From Candidatus Gastranaerophilales bacterium (GTDB lineage: Bacteria; Cyanobacteriota; Vampirovibrionia; Gastranaerophilales; Gastranaerophilaceae), in the NCBI GenBank assembly GCA_944326545.1, contig CALVEH010000002.1, forward strand, positions 248,001 through 312,000: 64,000 bases of DNA, given 5' to 3'. This document shows, one piece after another, positions 28,413-38,556 of the stretch. The translations under genes and the position numbers were made by a program. Below the pieces are notes generated by a model that saw nothing but the letters and a program-made list of their open reading frames with translations, was not told the DNA's origin and did no database searches. The stretch's first letter is position 1. Each line of letters begins with the position of its first letter.

Positions 28413-29006
28413 TTAATATGGAGAAACTTTAAATATTTTTAAAAACAAGTCATAGCAAGGGTCTTTCTTTAATTGCGCATATTCTTCAACAGAAAATATG
28501 CCATCTTGTCCTGCATGCTTATCGATAATTGATTCAATCATTGCTGTATTAATAAACGGAGCAACTTTGCGCAAATTATTAATAATTCCGACTTTTAGCT
28601 CACCTTTAGATAACAATCCGTCTTTAAAACCTTCTTGAGATTGTTCAATTTTCTGCACTTCTTGCTTTAGACACTTGCTTGACGAACTATAACTATCCAA
28701 AAACTGCCCCCACTCGTTACCGTTTAAAAAATCAGCCCATTCTTGTGCTTGAAAAACTCCATCCTTCCCTGCATATTTTTGCAACGCCTGAGGTATATTA
28801 TCAGCCAATGTCTTAAGATTGTTATATTCCTGAGTGCCTTGCTGGATACCATATAACATTCCGCCTATATCCAAACTGTTTAGCGCTTCCTGAACAGTAA
28901 CCATTCCATCTTTCTTGCCGCCATTTCCATCTGCATTTTCAGATAAAGCTTGTCTAACACCGTTTAAATACACATTTGAATACCTGTTTGCCGGTACACT
29001 AACCAT
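28413..29006 (-). CDS. EF-hand-like repeat protein, 197 aa
   Basis: Four EF-hand-like units: DGNGGKKDGMVTVQEAL, AGKDGVFQAQEWADFL, GFKDGLLSKGELKVG and AGQDGIFSVEEYAQL. The loops have the D-G-hydrophobic-S/T-E/Q-E signature but most lack one or more of the usual calcium-ligand positions, so calcium binding is likely weak or altered. No signal peptide. GGAG before the start, and a promoter block of the AGTATATACT type lies 18 bp upstream. It is divergent from a second EF-hand gene. Confidence 0.8.
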   Translation of the reverse strand: MVSVPANRYSNVYLNGVRQALSENADGNGGKKDGMVTVQEALNSLDIGGMLYGIQQGTQEYNNLKTLADNIPQALQKYAGKDGVFQAQEWADFLNGNEWGQFLDSYSSSSKCLKQEVQKIEQSQEGFKDGLLSKGELKVGIINNLRKVAPFINTAMIESIIDKHAGQDGIFSVEEYAQLKKDPCYDLFLKIFKVSPY

Positions 29007-29024
29007 AAAAACTCCTTACTAACC

Positions 29025-29064
29025 GTTACATATAATAAAAGTATTTTTATTACTAAAAATTGCC
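29025..29064 (-). promoter_or_regulatory. Promoter block shared with DUF3137 gene
   Basis: On the minus strand: GGCAATTTTTAGT, then TAATAAAAATACTTTTATTA, then TATGTAAC. By hand it aligns without gaps to 39877-39916 at about 31 of 40 positions. The rest of the 29007-29356 gap is AT-rich with several GTTACA/TGTAAC words, one pair forming TGTAAC-N6-GTTACA near 29263-29280, and no gene. Confidence 0.5.
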
Positions 29065-29356
29065 TATGTAACAAAAATATTTGCAGATAAAATTCATTTT
29101 AGCATCTTAAGTCATATCACTCTCAACATTTGAGAAAAATAATAGAAATAAAATTTCACGATTTGCGAAAAAACAAGCTAAAATGCATAGATTTCAGACA
29201 CAATAAAATGTAAAAATTTTGAATCAATGTTTTATGCAAATTAGAGCTTTTAAAATTTTCAATGTAACAATAAAGTTACAATAGCAAATATTTTCTAAAG
29301 AAATTAAAAAAAAAAACGAATACATAACTGTGTATATTTATATGAAAGGTAAAAAA

Positions 29357-29944
29357 ATGATTAAAAATGTAACAAACAGTTATTCAGTGGGAGCAGTATC
29401 AGGATTTTCCACTAAAGAAACAGGGAAAGGTTCTTTGAAGGATTTAATGGTATCAGGTACTTTATTCGAAGAAACTGAATCAGATGATTATGAAGTAGAT
29501 TTAGATAACATTCCTGAATATAGTACAAATTACAAGCAACCTTCACCGAAAAATCAGCTTAAAGGTGTACCTGCAAGTATCTTTGAACCTTGTAGAGATT
29601 TAAGTTCAAAAGGTTGGCCAGAACCAATAACTTCGGATGACATATTTGATAATCTGGGGAAAAGCCCAATTGCTGATTTATTTAAAACAACTACACCAAA
29701 CGGCATTACAGGTATAGACATGGCAATGGTTGTAGCAATGGGTGGAATTATCGATTTTAGTACCGGTAGTTTTACTATAGACATAATGACTCTTGCTCAA
29801 AACATTCAAAGTAAATTAGATAAAGATGGAGATGGTCAAGTTTCCGAGCAAGAACTTGCAGATTTCAAAAACACTCCTGAATACAAAAAAGCAGCTGAAG
29901 AATATAAAAAGCAGTGGGAAGAAGAATACAAACGAAGAAGCTAA
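29357..29944 (+). CDS. Protein with C-terminal canonical EF-hand, 195 aa
   Basis: Most of the protein is unrecognised and Ser/Thr/acidic-rich with a mildly hydrophobic stretch (MAMVVAMGGIIDF). Near the C-terminus is a canonical calcium loop, LDKDGDGQVSEQELADF, followed by a charged helix. I start at MIKNVTNSY, with AAAGGT seven bases upstream, although nine more codons are open. Divergent from the EF-hand repeat gene at 28413; the pair may have a joint calcium-related role, which is inference. Confidence 0.8.
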   Translation: MIKNVTNSYSVGAVSGFSTKETGKGSLKDLMVSGTLFEETESDDYEVDLDNIPEYSTNYKQPSPKNQLKGVPASIFEPCRDLSSKGWPEPITSDDIFDNLGKSPIADLFKTTTPNGITGIDMAMVVAMGGIIDFSTGSFTIDIMTLAQNIQSKLDKDGDGQVSEQELADFKNTPEYKKAAEEYKKQWEEEYKRRS

Positions 29945-29998
29945 AAGCAATCATCCCATATAAAACCGTTAAACAGTATGTCATAAAACAGATATATA

Positions 29999-30034
29999 AA
30001 AGCCTCGTTAACTTCCGCTAACGAGGCTTCCTTT
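29999..30034. terminator. Bidirectional terminator before adhE 3' end
   Basis: AAAGCCTCGTTA-acttccgc-TAACGAGGCTT, ten base-pair stem between converging genes; T-run is interrupted (TTCCTTT) on the plus strand. Confidence 0.75.
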
Positions 30035-30052
30035 GAGGATCTTATTCTCAAA

Positions 30053-32695
30053 TTATATTCTTCCGTAGTATGCATCCAAGTACATTTGTTTGATTTCTTC
30101 AAACAACGGATATCTTGGGTTAGCACCTGTACATTGGTCGTCAAATGCAAGTTCAACCATTTGGTCAAGTTTTGCAAGGAATTCAGATTCTTCGATACCG
30201 AACTCTTTAATAGACATTGGTAAACCAAGATCTTTTTTCATTTGAATCAATGCTTGTTGCAACAATTCAACTTTTTCATCATCGTCTTTACCGCCTAAGC
30301 CTAATTCATCAGCAATTTGACCATATCTTGCTTTAGCATTCGGGAATTTGTATTGTGGGAATGCTGTTTGTTTAGCAGGTTTGTCAGTTGCGTTGAACTT
30401 GATAACTTGGTTGATTAACAATGCGTTAGCCATACCGTGAGGTACGTGGAACATAGCACCCAATTTGTGAGCCATAGAGTGGCATACACCTAAGAATGCG
30501 TTAGCAAAAGCCATACCTGCGATTGTTGAAGCATAGTGTACTTTTTCTCTTGCTTGCGGGTCTTTTGCTCCGTTGTCGTAAGAACGTTTCAAGTATCTGA
30601 ACAACAATTTCAAAGCTTCTAAAGAGTTAGAGTTTGTGAAGTTTGTTGCCATAACTGATACGTAAGCTTCGATAGCGTGAGTAATAGCATCGTAACCAGA
30701 AACAGCTGTTAAGCCTTTTGGCATAGAATCAACGAGGTTTGGATCTATGATAGCTACGTTTGGAGTCAAAGCGTAATCAGCGATTGCATATTTAACACCA
30801 GTTTGGTCATCAGTGATGATAGCAAACGGAGTAACTTCTGAACCTGTACCTGATGTTGTAGGAACACAAACCATTTCAGCTTTTTGTCCGAGTTGAGGAA
30901 TCATGCAGATTCTCTTTCTGATATCCATAAATCTCATTGCGATATCTTCGAATACTGTATCAGGTTGTTCATACATTAACCACAAGATTTTAGCTGCGTC
31001 CATTGAAGAACCGCCACCTAATGCGATGAATACATCAGGTTCATAAGCTTTAACCATCATCATTGCATCGTTGATAGTAGACAATGTTGGATCCGGTTTA
31101 ACATCAAAGAAGATTTGATAATCAACGCCAATTTCATCCAATGTGTTTGTAATAGCGTTTGTCATACCAGAATTGAACAAGAATCTGTCTGTAACGATGA
31201 ATGCACGTTTTTTGCCTTGCAATTCTCTGAGAGCCAAATCCAAAGCTCCTCTTTTGAAATATACTTTAGCAGGAACTTTGTACCAAAGCATGTTTTCTCT
31301 CCTTTCAGCAACTGTCTTGATGTTCAATAAGTGTTGAGGACCAACGTTTTCGCTTACTGCGTTACCGCCCCAAGATCCGCAACCCAATGTCAATGAAGGG
31401 TTAACTCTGAAGTTGAACAAGTCACCGATACCACCTTGTGAAGAAGGAGTGTTGATTAAGATTCTGCAAGTGTGTAATTTAACACCAAATTTTTCAATTC
31501 TTTCAGAATCTCTTTCATCTGTATAAAGAACAGATGTGTGACCTGCACCACCGAAGTCTACCAAATCATATGCTTTTTGTACAGCATCATCAAAGTCTTT
31601 AGCTTTGTACATTGCCAATACTGGAGAAAGTTTTTCGTGAGCAAATGATTCTTCTTCGCAAATGTCTGTAACTTCACCGATGATAACTTTTGTATCAGCA
31701 GGAACTGTTACACCAGCCATTTCAGCAATTTTAGCAGCAGGTTGACCAACGATAGCAGCGTTTAATCTGCCGTCTTTGATAATTGTAGCTGCAACTTTAT
31801 CTTTTTCTGCTTTAGAAAGGATATAAGCACCTCTCAAAACAAATTCTTTTTTAACTTCTTCATAAACGTCTTTAACAACAACAACTGATTGTTCAGAAGC
31901 ACAAATCATACCGTTGTCGAATGTTTTTGACATAAGGATTGAAGAAACAGCCATTTTGATGTCAGCAGTTTCATCGATAACAGCAGGAGTGTTACCAGGG
32001 CCAACACCTAAAGCAGGTTTTCCAGAAGAATAAGCTGCTTTAACCATTCCAGGACCACCTGTTGCAAGAATCATATCGATATCTTCGTGGTGCATCAAAG
32101 CGCCTGACAATTCAACTGATGGTTCATCAATCCAAGCAATAAGTCCGTCTGGAGCACCAGCTTTAACAGCTGCTTCCAAAACGATTTTAGCTGCTTCAAT
32201 AGTACATTTTTTAGCTCTTGGGTGTGGAGAAAATACAAGAGCGTTTCTTGTTTTCAAAGCGATTAAAGATTTGAAAATAGCAGTTGAAGTTGGGTTAGTT
32301 GTAGGAATAACTGCTGCAATAACACCAATAGGTTCTGCTACTTTTTTGATACCGTTAGCTTTATCTTCAAAGATAACGCCAGCAGTTTTCATATTTTTAT
32401 ATTTATTGTAAATATATTCAGCGGCAAAGTGGTTTTTAATGATTTTATCTTCCATAACGCCCATGCCTGATTCTTCAACAGCCATTTTAGCGAGAGGAAT
32501 TCTCATTTTATCAGCTGCAGTTGCTGCTGCTTTAAAGATTTTATCAACTTGTTCTTGAGAGAAAGTTGCATAAATCTTTTGAGCTTTTTTAGCTCTTTCA
32601 ATGATTAATTTCAAATCGTCGTGAGTTTTTACCTCAGTTGATCTGTTAAAAGCTTTTTCCAACTTTTCAGTTTCAGCTTGCTTTTTTGTTGCCAT
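30053..32695 (-). CDS. adhE: Bifunctional aldehyde-alcohol dehydrogenase AdhE
   Basis: Reduces acetyl-CoA to acetaldehyde and then ethanol with two NADH; forms spirosomes in the cytosol and is central to fermentative redox balance. 880 residues, typical. N-terminal aldehyde dehydrogenase (about 1-440) with catalytic Cys in [10 protein letters not shown]-terminal iron alcohol dehydrogenase (about 450-880) with [12 protein letters not shown] and metal ligands in [19 protein letters not shown] precedes the start. A promoter (TTGAAA-16-TATATT) and a TGTGA-N6-TCACA box lie upstream. Signs of strong expression: intact, well-conserved and with optimal-looking ribosome site. Confidence 0.98.
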   Translation of the reverse strand: MATKKQAETEKLEKAFNRSTEVKTHDDLKLIIERAKKAQKIYATFSQEQVDKIFKAAATAADKMRIPLAKMAVEESGMGVMEDKIIKNHFAAEYIYNKYKNMKTAGVIFEDKANGIKKVAEPIGVIAAVIPTTNPTSTAIFKSLIALKTRNALVFSPHPRAKKCTIEAAKIVLEAAVKAGAPDGLIAWIDEPSVELSGALMHHEDIDMILATGGPGMVKAAYSSGKPALGVGPGNTPAVIDETADIKMAVSSILMSKTFDNGMICASEQSVVVVKDVYEEVKKEFVLRGAYILSKAEKDKVAATIIKDGRLNAAIVGQPAAKIAEMAGVTVPADTKVIIGEVTDICEEESFAHEKLSPVLAMYKAKDFDDAVQKAYDLVDFGGAGHTSVLYTDERDSERIEKFGVKLHTCRILINTPSSQGGIGDLFNFRVNPSLTLGCGSWGGNAVSENVGPQHLLNIKTVAERRENMLWYKVPAKVYFKRGALDLALRELQGKKRAFIVTDRFLFNSGMTNAITNTLDEIGVDYQIFFDVKPDPTLSTINDAMMMVKAYEPDVFIALGGGSSMDAAKILWLMYEQPDTVFEDIAMRFMDIRKRICMIPQLGQKAEMVCVPTTSGTGSEVTPFAIITDDQTGVKYAIADYALTPNVAIIDPNLVDSMPKGLTAVSGYDAITHAIEAYVSVMATNFTNSNSLEALKLLFRYLKRSYDNGAKDPQAREKVHYASTIAGMAFANAFLGVCHSMAHKLGAMFHVPHGMANALLINQVIKFNATDKPAKQTAFPQYKFPNAKARYGQIADELGLGGKDDDEKVELLQQALIQMKKDLGLPMSIKEFGIEESEFLAKLDQMVELAFDDQCTGANPRYPLFEEIKQMYLDAYYGRI

Positions 32696-32834
32696 AGTGT
32701 AATATCTCCTTTATCGTGAAATAATTCACTATTAATATTACACACAAATGCTAAAATTTCAAGTGTTATTTTTACAATTATTAAAAATTATGAATAACTG
32801 AAAAACTCTACATACAAAGCTTATAAATATACGC

Positions 32835-32888
32835 AATATATATTTCTTGTGTTAGTTTTCAAAACAAACAAATGTGATTTTTTTCACA
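32835..32888 (-). promoter_or_regulatory. adhE promoter with Rex/CRP-FNR-type operator
   Basis: Minus-strand -35 TTGAAA (32862-32857), 16-bp spacer, -10 TATATT (32840-32835). Just upstream is TGTGA-N6-TCACA (32873-32888), matching the core of both Rex and CRP/FNR-type sites. Its centre lies near -52 of the inferred start, which suits an activator better than a repressor. Confidence 0.5.
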
Positions 32889-32973
32889 ATTTATTTTTAG
32901 GATTTAAAATTAACTTTCCAATATACACTGTTTAGCAGTTATAAAATCTTACATCATCAGTTACAATTTTTTT

Positions 32974-33846
32974 ATGAACGAAAAACACACAGATATAATA
33001 GACGAATACTTTAAAGCAATGGAAAGCTGCAACTCTATAAATTGTCAAAAGGTTATTTTTGAACCTGAACAAAAAATTGAGTGGTTTTTCTATGAAGATT
33101 ACTGGTGCTATTTTCAATTTCTGTGCGAAGACGGAGACTATCGTCTTGTAAAGAAAAAAGATAAAGATTTTGGCTATGATTGTGTAGTTAAAGATATGAG
33201 TTATGAAATAAAAATGCTTCTTAACTACTACAACTTAAGAGGAACTGTAACTATAGGTAAAGAGCTCTTTTCTACCTACGTCATAAGATACGAACTTGAA
33301 AAGAAAACAGATCCATCATTAACGCCTGAAAAATACAACTTTAATTTAAAAATGAAAGAAGAAGAAGCCTTAAGGAAATCTGATAAAATTGCCAACAAAA
33401 TTTTATGGGGATGCTTGAGTCTTATTGTAGTTATAATAGTAGCTTTCGGATTATTGGTTTTATCAGTTTATTTAGCTCCTAAAGCAGAAGCTAAATCAAA
33501 ATATTCTCAACAATTTATCCAAAGTTTTTACCAATGCAAACCTTATCGAGAATCTACCTTTAACACAGCCTACAACTCAAACAGTACTTACGAAGTAAAA
33601 GGCTTTGCTCCTGATGGCAGCGGAAAATGCATATATGTTGAAACTAACAGCTGGATGAGAGGCAGCAACGTCACAACTTGTTATTTTGACGAAAAAAATC
33701 AAAAGGAATATTTTAATGCAATGATGTCACCGGACAAACAGGGGTCTGTTTTGGTTAAAGGCATGCCTGTTGTCGGGAAAAACGAAGACGTTGTATTTTT
33801 AAAATTTTTCAACAATCCGAAAGTATGTAACACTGTAGCTCAATAA
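32974..33846 (+). CDS. Unknown single-pass membrane protein, 290 aa
   Basis: Soluble N-terminal half (about residues 1-130, rich in acidic and aromatic residues), one transmembrane helix (about 146-170, LIVVIIVAFGLLVLSVYLA) followed by PKAEAK, and a C-terminal domain of about 115 residues with four cysteines, which may lie outside the cytoplasm. No family recognised. Divergent from adhE; 75 bp ahead of the SIMPL gene and possibly co-transcribed. Confidence 0.8.
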   Translation: MNEKHTDIIDEYFKAMESCNSINCQKVIFEPEQKIEWFFYEDYWCYFQFLCEDGDYRLVKKKDKDFGYDCVVKDMSYEIKMLLNYYNLRGTVTIGKELFSTYVIRYELEKKTDPSLTPEKYNFNLKMKEEEALRKSDKIANKILWGCLSLIVVIIVAFGLLVLSVYLAPKAEAKSKYSQQFIQSFYQCKPYRESTFNTAYNSNSTYEVKGFAPDGSGKCIYVETNSWMRGSNVTTCYFDEKNQKEYFNAMMSPDKQGSVLVKGMPVVGKNEDVVFLKFFNNPKVCNTVAQ

Positions 33847-33921
33847 CCCAAAATGAACTTTTCTTTTATAATATCGTTTATGGTCTTGTAGGTATTATAT
33901 TTTATTTGAAAAGGAGAAGAT

Positions 33922-34671
33922 ATGAAAAAATATTTATCAGCTGCACTTATTGCTGCACTTTCAGTGGGCTTTATTTCATCAGGGGCATTAAAAGCGACTG
34001 CAGATGTTATAGAAAGAGGCTTCGTTTCTGTTTATACAACCGCAAATACAGAACTTCCACCAGATATAGTAGAAATAAATATTTCTGTTCAAACAGAAGA
34101 CGCAAAATCACTGCAAAAAGCTGCAGAAGAAAATAAACTTATCTCAGACAAGGTTTATGAAGTCTTATCAGGAATGATAGACAAGAAAAACGGCGACTTT
34201 GTTAAAACATCAAATTACAATGCGTCACCAATATACAGCTACAAAAATGACAAAAAGAACCTTATTAAATATCAGGCATCAAATAACGTAATCGTACATA
34301 CAAAGAATATCCAAGATGCTGGCAAAATGATAGATAAAGCAATCTCTTTGGGTGCAACAAACATCAATGACATAAGCTTTTCTATCTCATCTTATGACAA
34401 ACAATGTGATGAATTACTTTCATTAGCTGCTAAAAAGGCTTATACAAGAGCACAACTTCTTGCAACAAGTGCAGGCAATCAATTAAACGGAATTAAAAAT
34501 CTTAACGGAAGCTGTTCAATAACAGATTCAAGACCTCAATACAGAATGCTTGCAAAAAATATGGTAGCAGGTGCATCTGCAGATTCTTCTGTTGTAGAGA
34601 GTGCAAGCCCAATTCAAGGTGGCGTGATAAAACTCTTTGCTAACCTGAACGCATCATACTTCGTTAAATAA
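33922..34671 (+). CDS. SIMPL domain (DUF541) exported protein
   Basis: 249 residues with a signal peptide (about 1-27). The mature part follows the SIMPL pattern: GFVSVYTTANTELPPDIVEI at the start, a KKAYTRAQLLATSAG block equivalent to the family A..KA..LA...G motif, and a final beta strand NLNASYFV. SIMPL proteins are periplasmic or outer-membrane linked and of poorly defined stress-related role. AAAGGAG precedes the ATG. A terminator follows. Confidence 0.9.
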   Translation: MKKYLSAALIAALSVGFISSGALKATADVIERGFVSVYTTANTELPPDIVEINISVQTEDAKSLQKAAEENKLISDKVYEVLSGMIDKKNGDFVKTSNYNASPIYSYKNDKKNLIKYQASNNVIVHTKNIQDAGKMIDKAISLGATNINDISFSISSYDKQCDELLSLAAKKAYTRAQLLATSAGNQLNGIKNLNGSCSITDSRPQYRMLAKNMVAGASADSSVVESASPIQGGVIKLFANLNASYFVK

Positions 34672-34690
34672 AAGTATAAGATACTAGTCA

Positions 34691-34732
34691 ATAGAGCTGC
34701 CTTTATTCTTCAAAAAGGTGGCTCTATTTTTT
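34691..34732 (+). terminator. Terminator after the SIMPL gene
   Basis: AATAGAGC-tg-CCTTT / AAAGG-tg-GCTCTATT with TTTTTT at the end; an internal two-base mismatch. It may also act for the converging 34738 gene. Confidence 0.82.
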
Positions 34733-34737
34733 AACGC

Positions 34738-36099
34738 CTAAATTTTATGAAAAAATGCAGATCCGTAAACTTTTTTTATAAACTCATCAAGCGGCATTTC
34801 TCTGTATTCAGCAGTACCGTTAGGGTTAGAATATTTAACAATATCATTTGTACAATCAAAAACAGATATATAGTGTCGTTTTCCTGTTCCTAAATCATAA
34901 GACCCCCCGCCACCTGATATCAGTGTTGTTGTTTTACCAACTGTGCGAATTTTTTCTTTTAATCTTTCTATTTCGCAATCAGAATGATTTATCAAAGCAA
35001 GTTCCACAGTGTCTAAATCCATAAAAACTGTACCTTGTTCGGAGATTAAATCTTTACAAAAATACTTATCGCTTGATTTGGGTTTTATTATTCCATACTG
35101 AGCAATTTGGTATTTTTTATTAGAATGTTTTTCAAGCATTTTTAACCCATAACAAGTTTGAGACAAAATTCCATCACTTAAATCCCCCAGATCATTAAGA
35201 TCAAACACTGATTTATTAAAGCTATTTCCAAGAGAATGAACTATTATCTTATTTCCTTTTTGTTCAAACATTTTATACATTTTCACTCTATTTTGAGGAA
35301 CCTGTATCAAATTGTTAATTACGGCAATAGGCCCACAATTTTGAGAAAAGCCTTGTGCTATCGCGTATCTGTCAACAGCTGGGAATAACAATTTATAAAC
35401 ATTTTTATCAAAATCCAATTTGATAAACCCTTTTGGAGTTCTTACAAACATATCATTGTCTATAGAAAAAGCATCACCTACGGAAGTTTTTGATAAAATC
35501 TCAAGCTTTGAAGTGTTTGCACTAAATTCTTCAAAATAATTTTTACCTTCGATTAATGCTTGCATATCTTTTTTTACAAGAGGGTTTAGTTTGCCTTTAG
35601 GCATAACAAAACGAGGAACGTATTTAATTTTCCCCATTCTGTTCAGTTGCAATAGTTGCAATATATCAGCATAATGCTCGGGATTATCAAATTTTGCCTC
35701 AAGCAAAGCCCTTGTATTGTAGCTTCTTTTATGACCTGCTTCTCTCACAAATAATTGACAATTGTATTTGTCTTTTAAATTTGCAAGGTCATCCAATGTA
35801 GGATTTAAAATATAAGGTGGAATATTCTTTTTATTTTTTGTAAAAAATTTATAATCTTTATCCGTTAAAACAGAACGATTTTGGGTGTCTAAAGAGACAG
35901 GAACTGCCGTACCTTTTTTCTTCAGCCAAAAAGAGTTTTGTCTCAATATAGAAAAATCTTTGTAATACTCACGTGCAATCAATTCGTTTTTAGTCTCCAC
36001 AAAAGACTCTAAAACAGCCGGTGCTTCACAAGAAACTGTTTTGTTAGCTCTTTTGATTAACTTAATTGCTCTATTAAAAGTATTTACGAATAAACCCAT
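34738..36099 (-). CDS. Papain-like cysteine peptidase candidate, 453 aa
   Basis: No named family recognised. The C-terminal half has a papain-fold-like set: QNCGPIAVINNL (Gln253, Cys255 at the head of a helix), KRHYISVFDC (His409) and YSNPNG (Asn425/427), in the order Q-C-H-N expected of calpain, papain or C39-like enzymes. A Gly-rich GGGGSYDLGTG lies just before the His. The N-terminal half is Lys-rich and unrecognised; no signal peptide. The start is supported only by the open frame. Divergent from mutS2. Peptidase or transglutaminase activity is inference. Confidence 0.72.
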   Translation of the reverse strand: MGLFVNTFNRAIKLIKRANKTVSCEAPAVLESFVETKNELIAREYYKDFSILRQNSFWLKKKGTAVPVSLDTQNRSVLTDKDYKFFTKNKKNIPPYILNPTLDDLANLKDKYNCQLFVREAGHKRSYNTRALLEAKFDNPEHYADILQLLQLNRMGKIKYVPRFVMPKGKLNPLVKKDMQALIEGKNYFEEFSANTSKLEILSKTSVGDAFSIDNDMFVRTPKGFIKLDFDKNVYKLLFPAVDRYAIAQGFSQNCGPIAVINNLIQVPQNRVKMYKMFEQKGNKIIVHSLGNSFNKSVFDLNDLGDLSDGILSQTCYGLKMLEKHSNKKYQIAQYGIIKPKSSDKYFCKDLISEQGTVFMDLDTVELALINHSDCEIERLKEKIRTVGKTTTLISGGGGSYDLGTGKRHYISVFDCTNDIVKYSNPNGTAEYREMPLDEFIKKVYGSAFFHKI

Positions 36100-36186
36100 T
36101 AATATTTCAGACCTTCACAACTATGTATATAGTAAAACAAAACTATAACAAAAATTGCGAAAAATCTTTGTGTTAAAATCAAAGTT

Positions 36187-38556
36187 GTGGATAAAGCGTT
36201 AAAAACAATTGAATTTGATAAAGTTCTTGAAATATTAAGCTCGTTTGCCCTGAGTGAAATAGGTAAACAGCGTTGTCTTGATGCCAAATTAAGCACAGAT
36301 TTTGATGAAATTGTATTAAACCAAAAGCTCACAACACAAGCACAAAACGCATACCGTCTCAGTGTCAACGCAGTCCCTGTAGGAAATTTGCCTGATATTA
36401 GAGAAGCCTTATCAATACTTAAGAACAAAATTACATTATGCGTTGAAGATGTTCAAAAAGTTTATGACGTAATTGTATCCACAAGAAGATTTTCATCTTT
36501 TTTGCATAAATATGCACAAGATCAAGAGGATTTATTCAAGTTTACACAAGAGCTAAAACCGCTACCAGAAATTGAAGAAAAAGTTGAAAACGTATTTGAC
36601 CCTGCCTTTAACATAAAAGAGTCTGCGTCGCCTGAGCTAAAATCACTTTTTCAAGCCAAAAGAGACACAACAGAAAACCTAAAAAATACGGTTTCTGACT
36701 TAATGAAAAACTCCTCTTTTACTTCGTATCTACAAGATTCTGTCTATACGGTACGTGATAACAGAATAGTTTTTCAGGTAAAAGCAGAAGCAAAAAACAA
36801 GGTACAAGGTATTGTTCACGACATTTCTCAATCAGGTCAAACCTATTTTATAGAACCCAAACAGGTCGTGGGATTAAATAACAAGCTTAGAGAACTTGAA
36901 ATATCTATAGAAGCAGAAATTCAAAGGATTTTAAAAGAAATTTCCTCCTCTATGGGTGAACATTATGAAGATATAAAGTCTTCTTTTTACGCACTTATAG
37001 AACTTGATTTTATTTTTGCAAAAGCAAAATATTCAACAAGCATTGATGCTTGCGAAGCAGAAATAGCAACAGAACCTGTTATTGAACTTAAATCTATGAA
37101 AAACCCTGTATTACTCTCAATACTTGATAAAGTTGTCGAGAATGATTTTTCAATAGGTTCACCATACAAATCAATAATCATTACAGGTTCAAACGCAGGC
37201 GGTAAAACAGTAGTTTTAAAAACTGTAGCTCTTGCAATAGCAATGACAAGAGCGGGATTGCACATCCCTTGTTTTAGTGCAAAAGTTTACCCATTTAAAA
37301 AGTTATTTGCTGAGATCGGTGACGACCAAAGCATTGTTCAAAGCTTGTCAACGTTTTCTTCTCACGTTAAAAACATAAAAGAAATATTAGACAACGCCGA
37401 CTCTGAAACATTCATATTAATAGACGAAATTGCAGCAGGTACTGACCCAAAAGAAGGAGCCAGCCTTGCTAAAGCGGTTATGGAAACATTTGTTGAAAAA
37501 GGTGCGTTATCACTTATTACAACCCACTTTAACGAATTAAAATCATTACCTTTTAACAACAACCTGTTTCAAAACGCATCAGTAGATTTTGACGTAGAGA
37601 CACTGCAACCGACTTATAAACTAAGAATCGGAGTGCCGGGTGCATCTAACGCTTTTGCTATTGCACAAAACTTCGGTATAGATTCATCAATTATTGAAAA
37701 AGCAAAACTAAATTACGAATCTGAAAGAACTGACGAGTCCAAACTGTTGGGAGAACTTCAGGAAAAATACTCTGAGCTAAACCGTTTGACAGAAGAGGCC
37801 CAAAAACTAAAAACAGAATCCGAAGCAAAATACAAAGAGTATAACGAGCTATTTGAAAACCTTAATGCTCAAAAAAGAAAAACACTTAAAGATTACAAAC
37901 GCAGATATGAAGACAATCTGCAAGAAGCAAAAGGTCAGATTAAAAAGGTTTTGGAAAATCTGAACCACCACAAATCAAAAGAAAACGCCATAAATTCTTA
38001 CAAAAAACTATCTCAAAAAGGTTCAAAAGCGGCCCAAGCACTGGCAAAAGAATTTGAACAGGTGGACGTTAAGTACGAAGAACTTACACAAGAAGATATT
38101 AAAATCGGCGCAAAAGCCATAATAAAAGGCTTGGACCAAGACGTAACAATAGAATCTTTGCCTGACAAAAACGGAAACTTGCAAGTTCTTGTTGGACAGC
38201 TAAAATCCACAATTAACATAAAAAAACTGGCTAAAAATCTTAAGAGACAAAAAGATATTATTAAAAAGAAAATCATCATCAGCTCATCTAAAGTGTCAAT
38301 TCAACGAACAAACATGTCACCCAAAATAGACTTGAGAGGCTACAGAATCGATGATGCTCTTAACGAGTTAGATTTATTCCTAGACAAAGCCAGCATGGTC
38401 AATTTGTCTTATGTTGAGATAGTACACGGACATGGGACAGGTCAATTACGTTCCGCTATAAGAGATTATTTGAGTGATTCTCCATACGTTGCTAAATTCC
38501 GCCAAGGCGAAGACGGAGAAGGCGGAAACGGTGTAACTTTTGTAGATTTAAATTAA
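36187..38556 (+). CDS. mutS2: MutS2 ATPase with Smr domain
   Basis: 789 residues, typical. MutS-type ATPase domain with Walker A GSNAGGKTVV and Walker B ILIDEIAAGTDP; long coiled coil (about 510-620); C-terminal Smr domain with the DLRG (KIDLRGYR) and HGHGTG motifs. In other bacteria MutS2 acts on collided ribosomes or suppresses recombination rather than mismatch repair. The start is GTG (no nearby in-frame ATG fits). Its last four bases overlap the converging DUF3137 gene. Confidence 0.96.
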   Translation: MDKALKTIEFDKVLEILSSFALSEIGKQRCLDAKLSTDFDEIVLNQKLTTQAQNAYRLSVNAVPVGNLPDIREALSILKNKITLCVEDVQKVYDVIVSTRRFSSFLHKYAQDQEDLFKFTQELKPLPEIEEKVENVFDPAFNIKESASPELKSLFQAKRDTTENLKNTVSDLMKNSSFTSYLQDSVYTVRDNRIVFQVKAEAKNKVQGIVHDISQSGQTYFIEPKQVVGLNNKLRELEISIEAEIQRILKEISSSMGEHYEDIKSSFYALIELDFIFAKAKYSTSIDACEAEIATEPVIELKSMKNPVLLSILDKVVENDFSIGSPYKSIIITGSNAGGKTVVLKTVALAIAMTRAGLHIPCFSAKVYPFKKLFAEIGDDQSIVQSLSTFSSHVKNIKEILDNADSETFILIDEIAAGTDPKEGASLAKAVMETFVEKGALSLITTHFNELKSLPFNNNLFQNASVDFDVETLQPTYKLRIGVPGASNAFAIAQNFGIDSSIIEKAKLNYESERTDESKLLGELQEKYSELNRLTEEAQKLKTESEAKYKEYNELFENLNAQKRKTLKDYKRRYEDNLQEAKGQIKKVLENLNHHKSKENAINSYKKLSQKGSKAAQALAKEFEQVDVKYEELTQEDIKIGAKAIIKGLDQDVTIESLPDKNGNLQVLVGQLKSTINIKKLAKNLKRQKDIIKKKIIISSSKVSIQRTNMSPKIDLRGYRIDDALNELDLFLDKASMVNLSYVEIVHGHGTGQLRSAIRDYLSDSPYVAKFRQGEDGEGGNGVTFVDLN

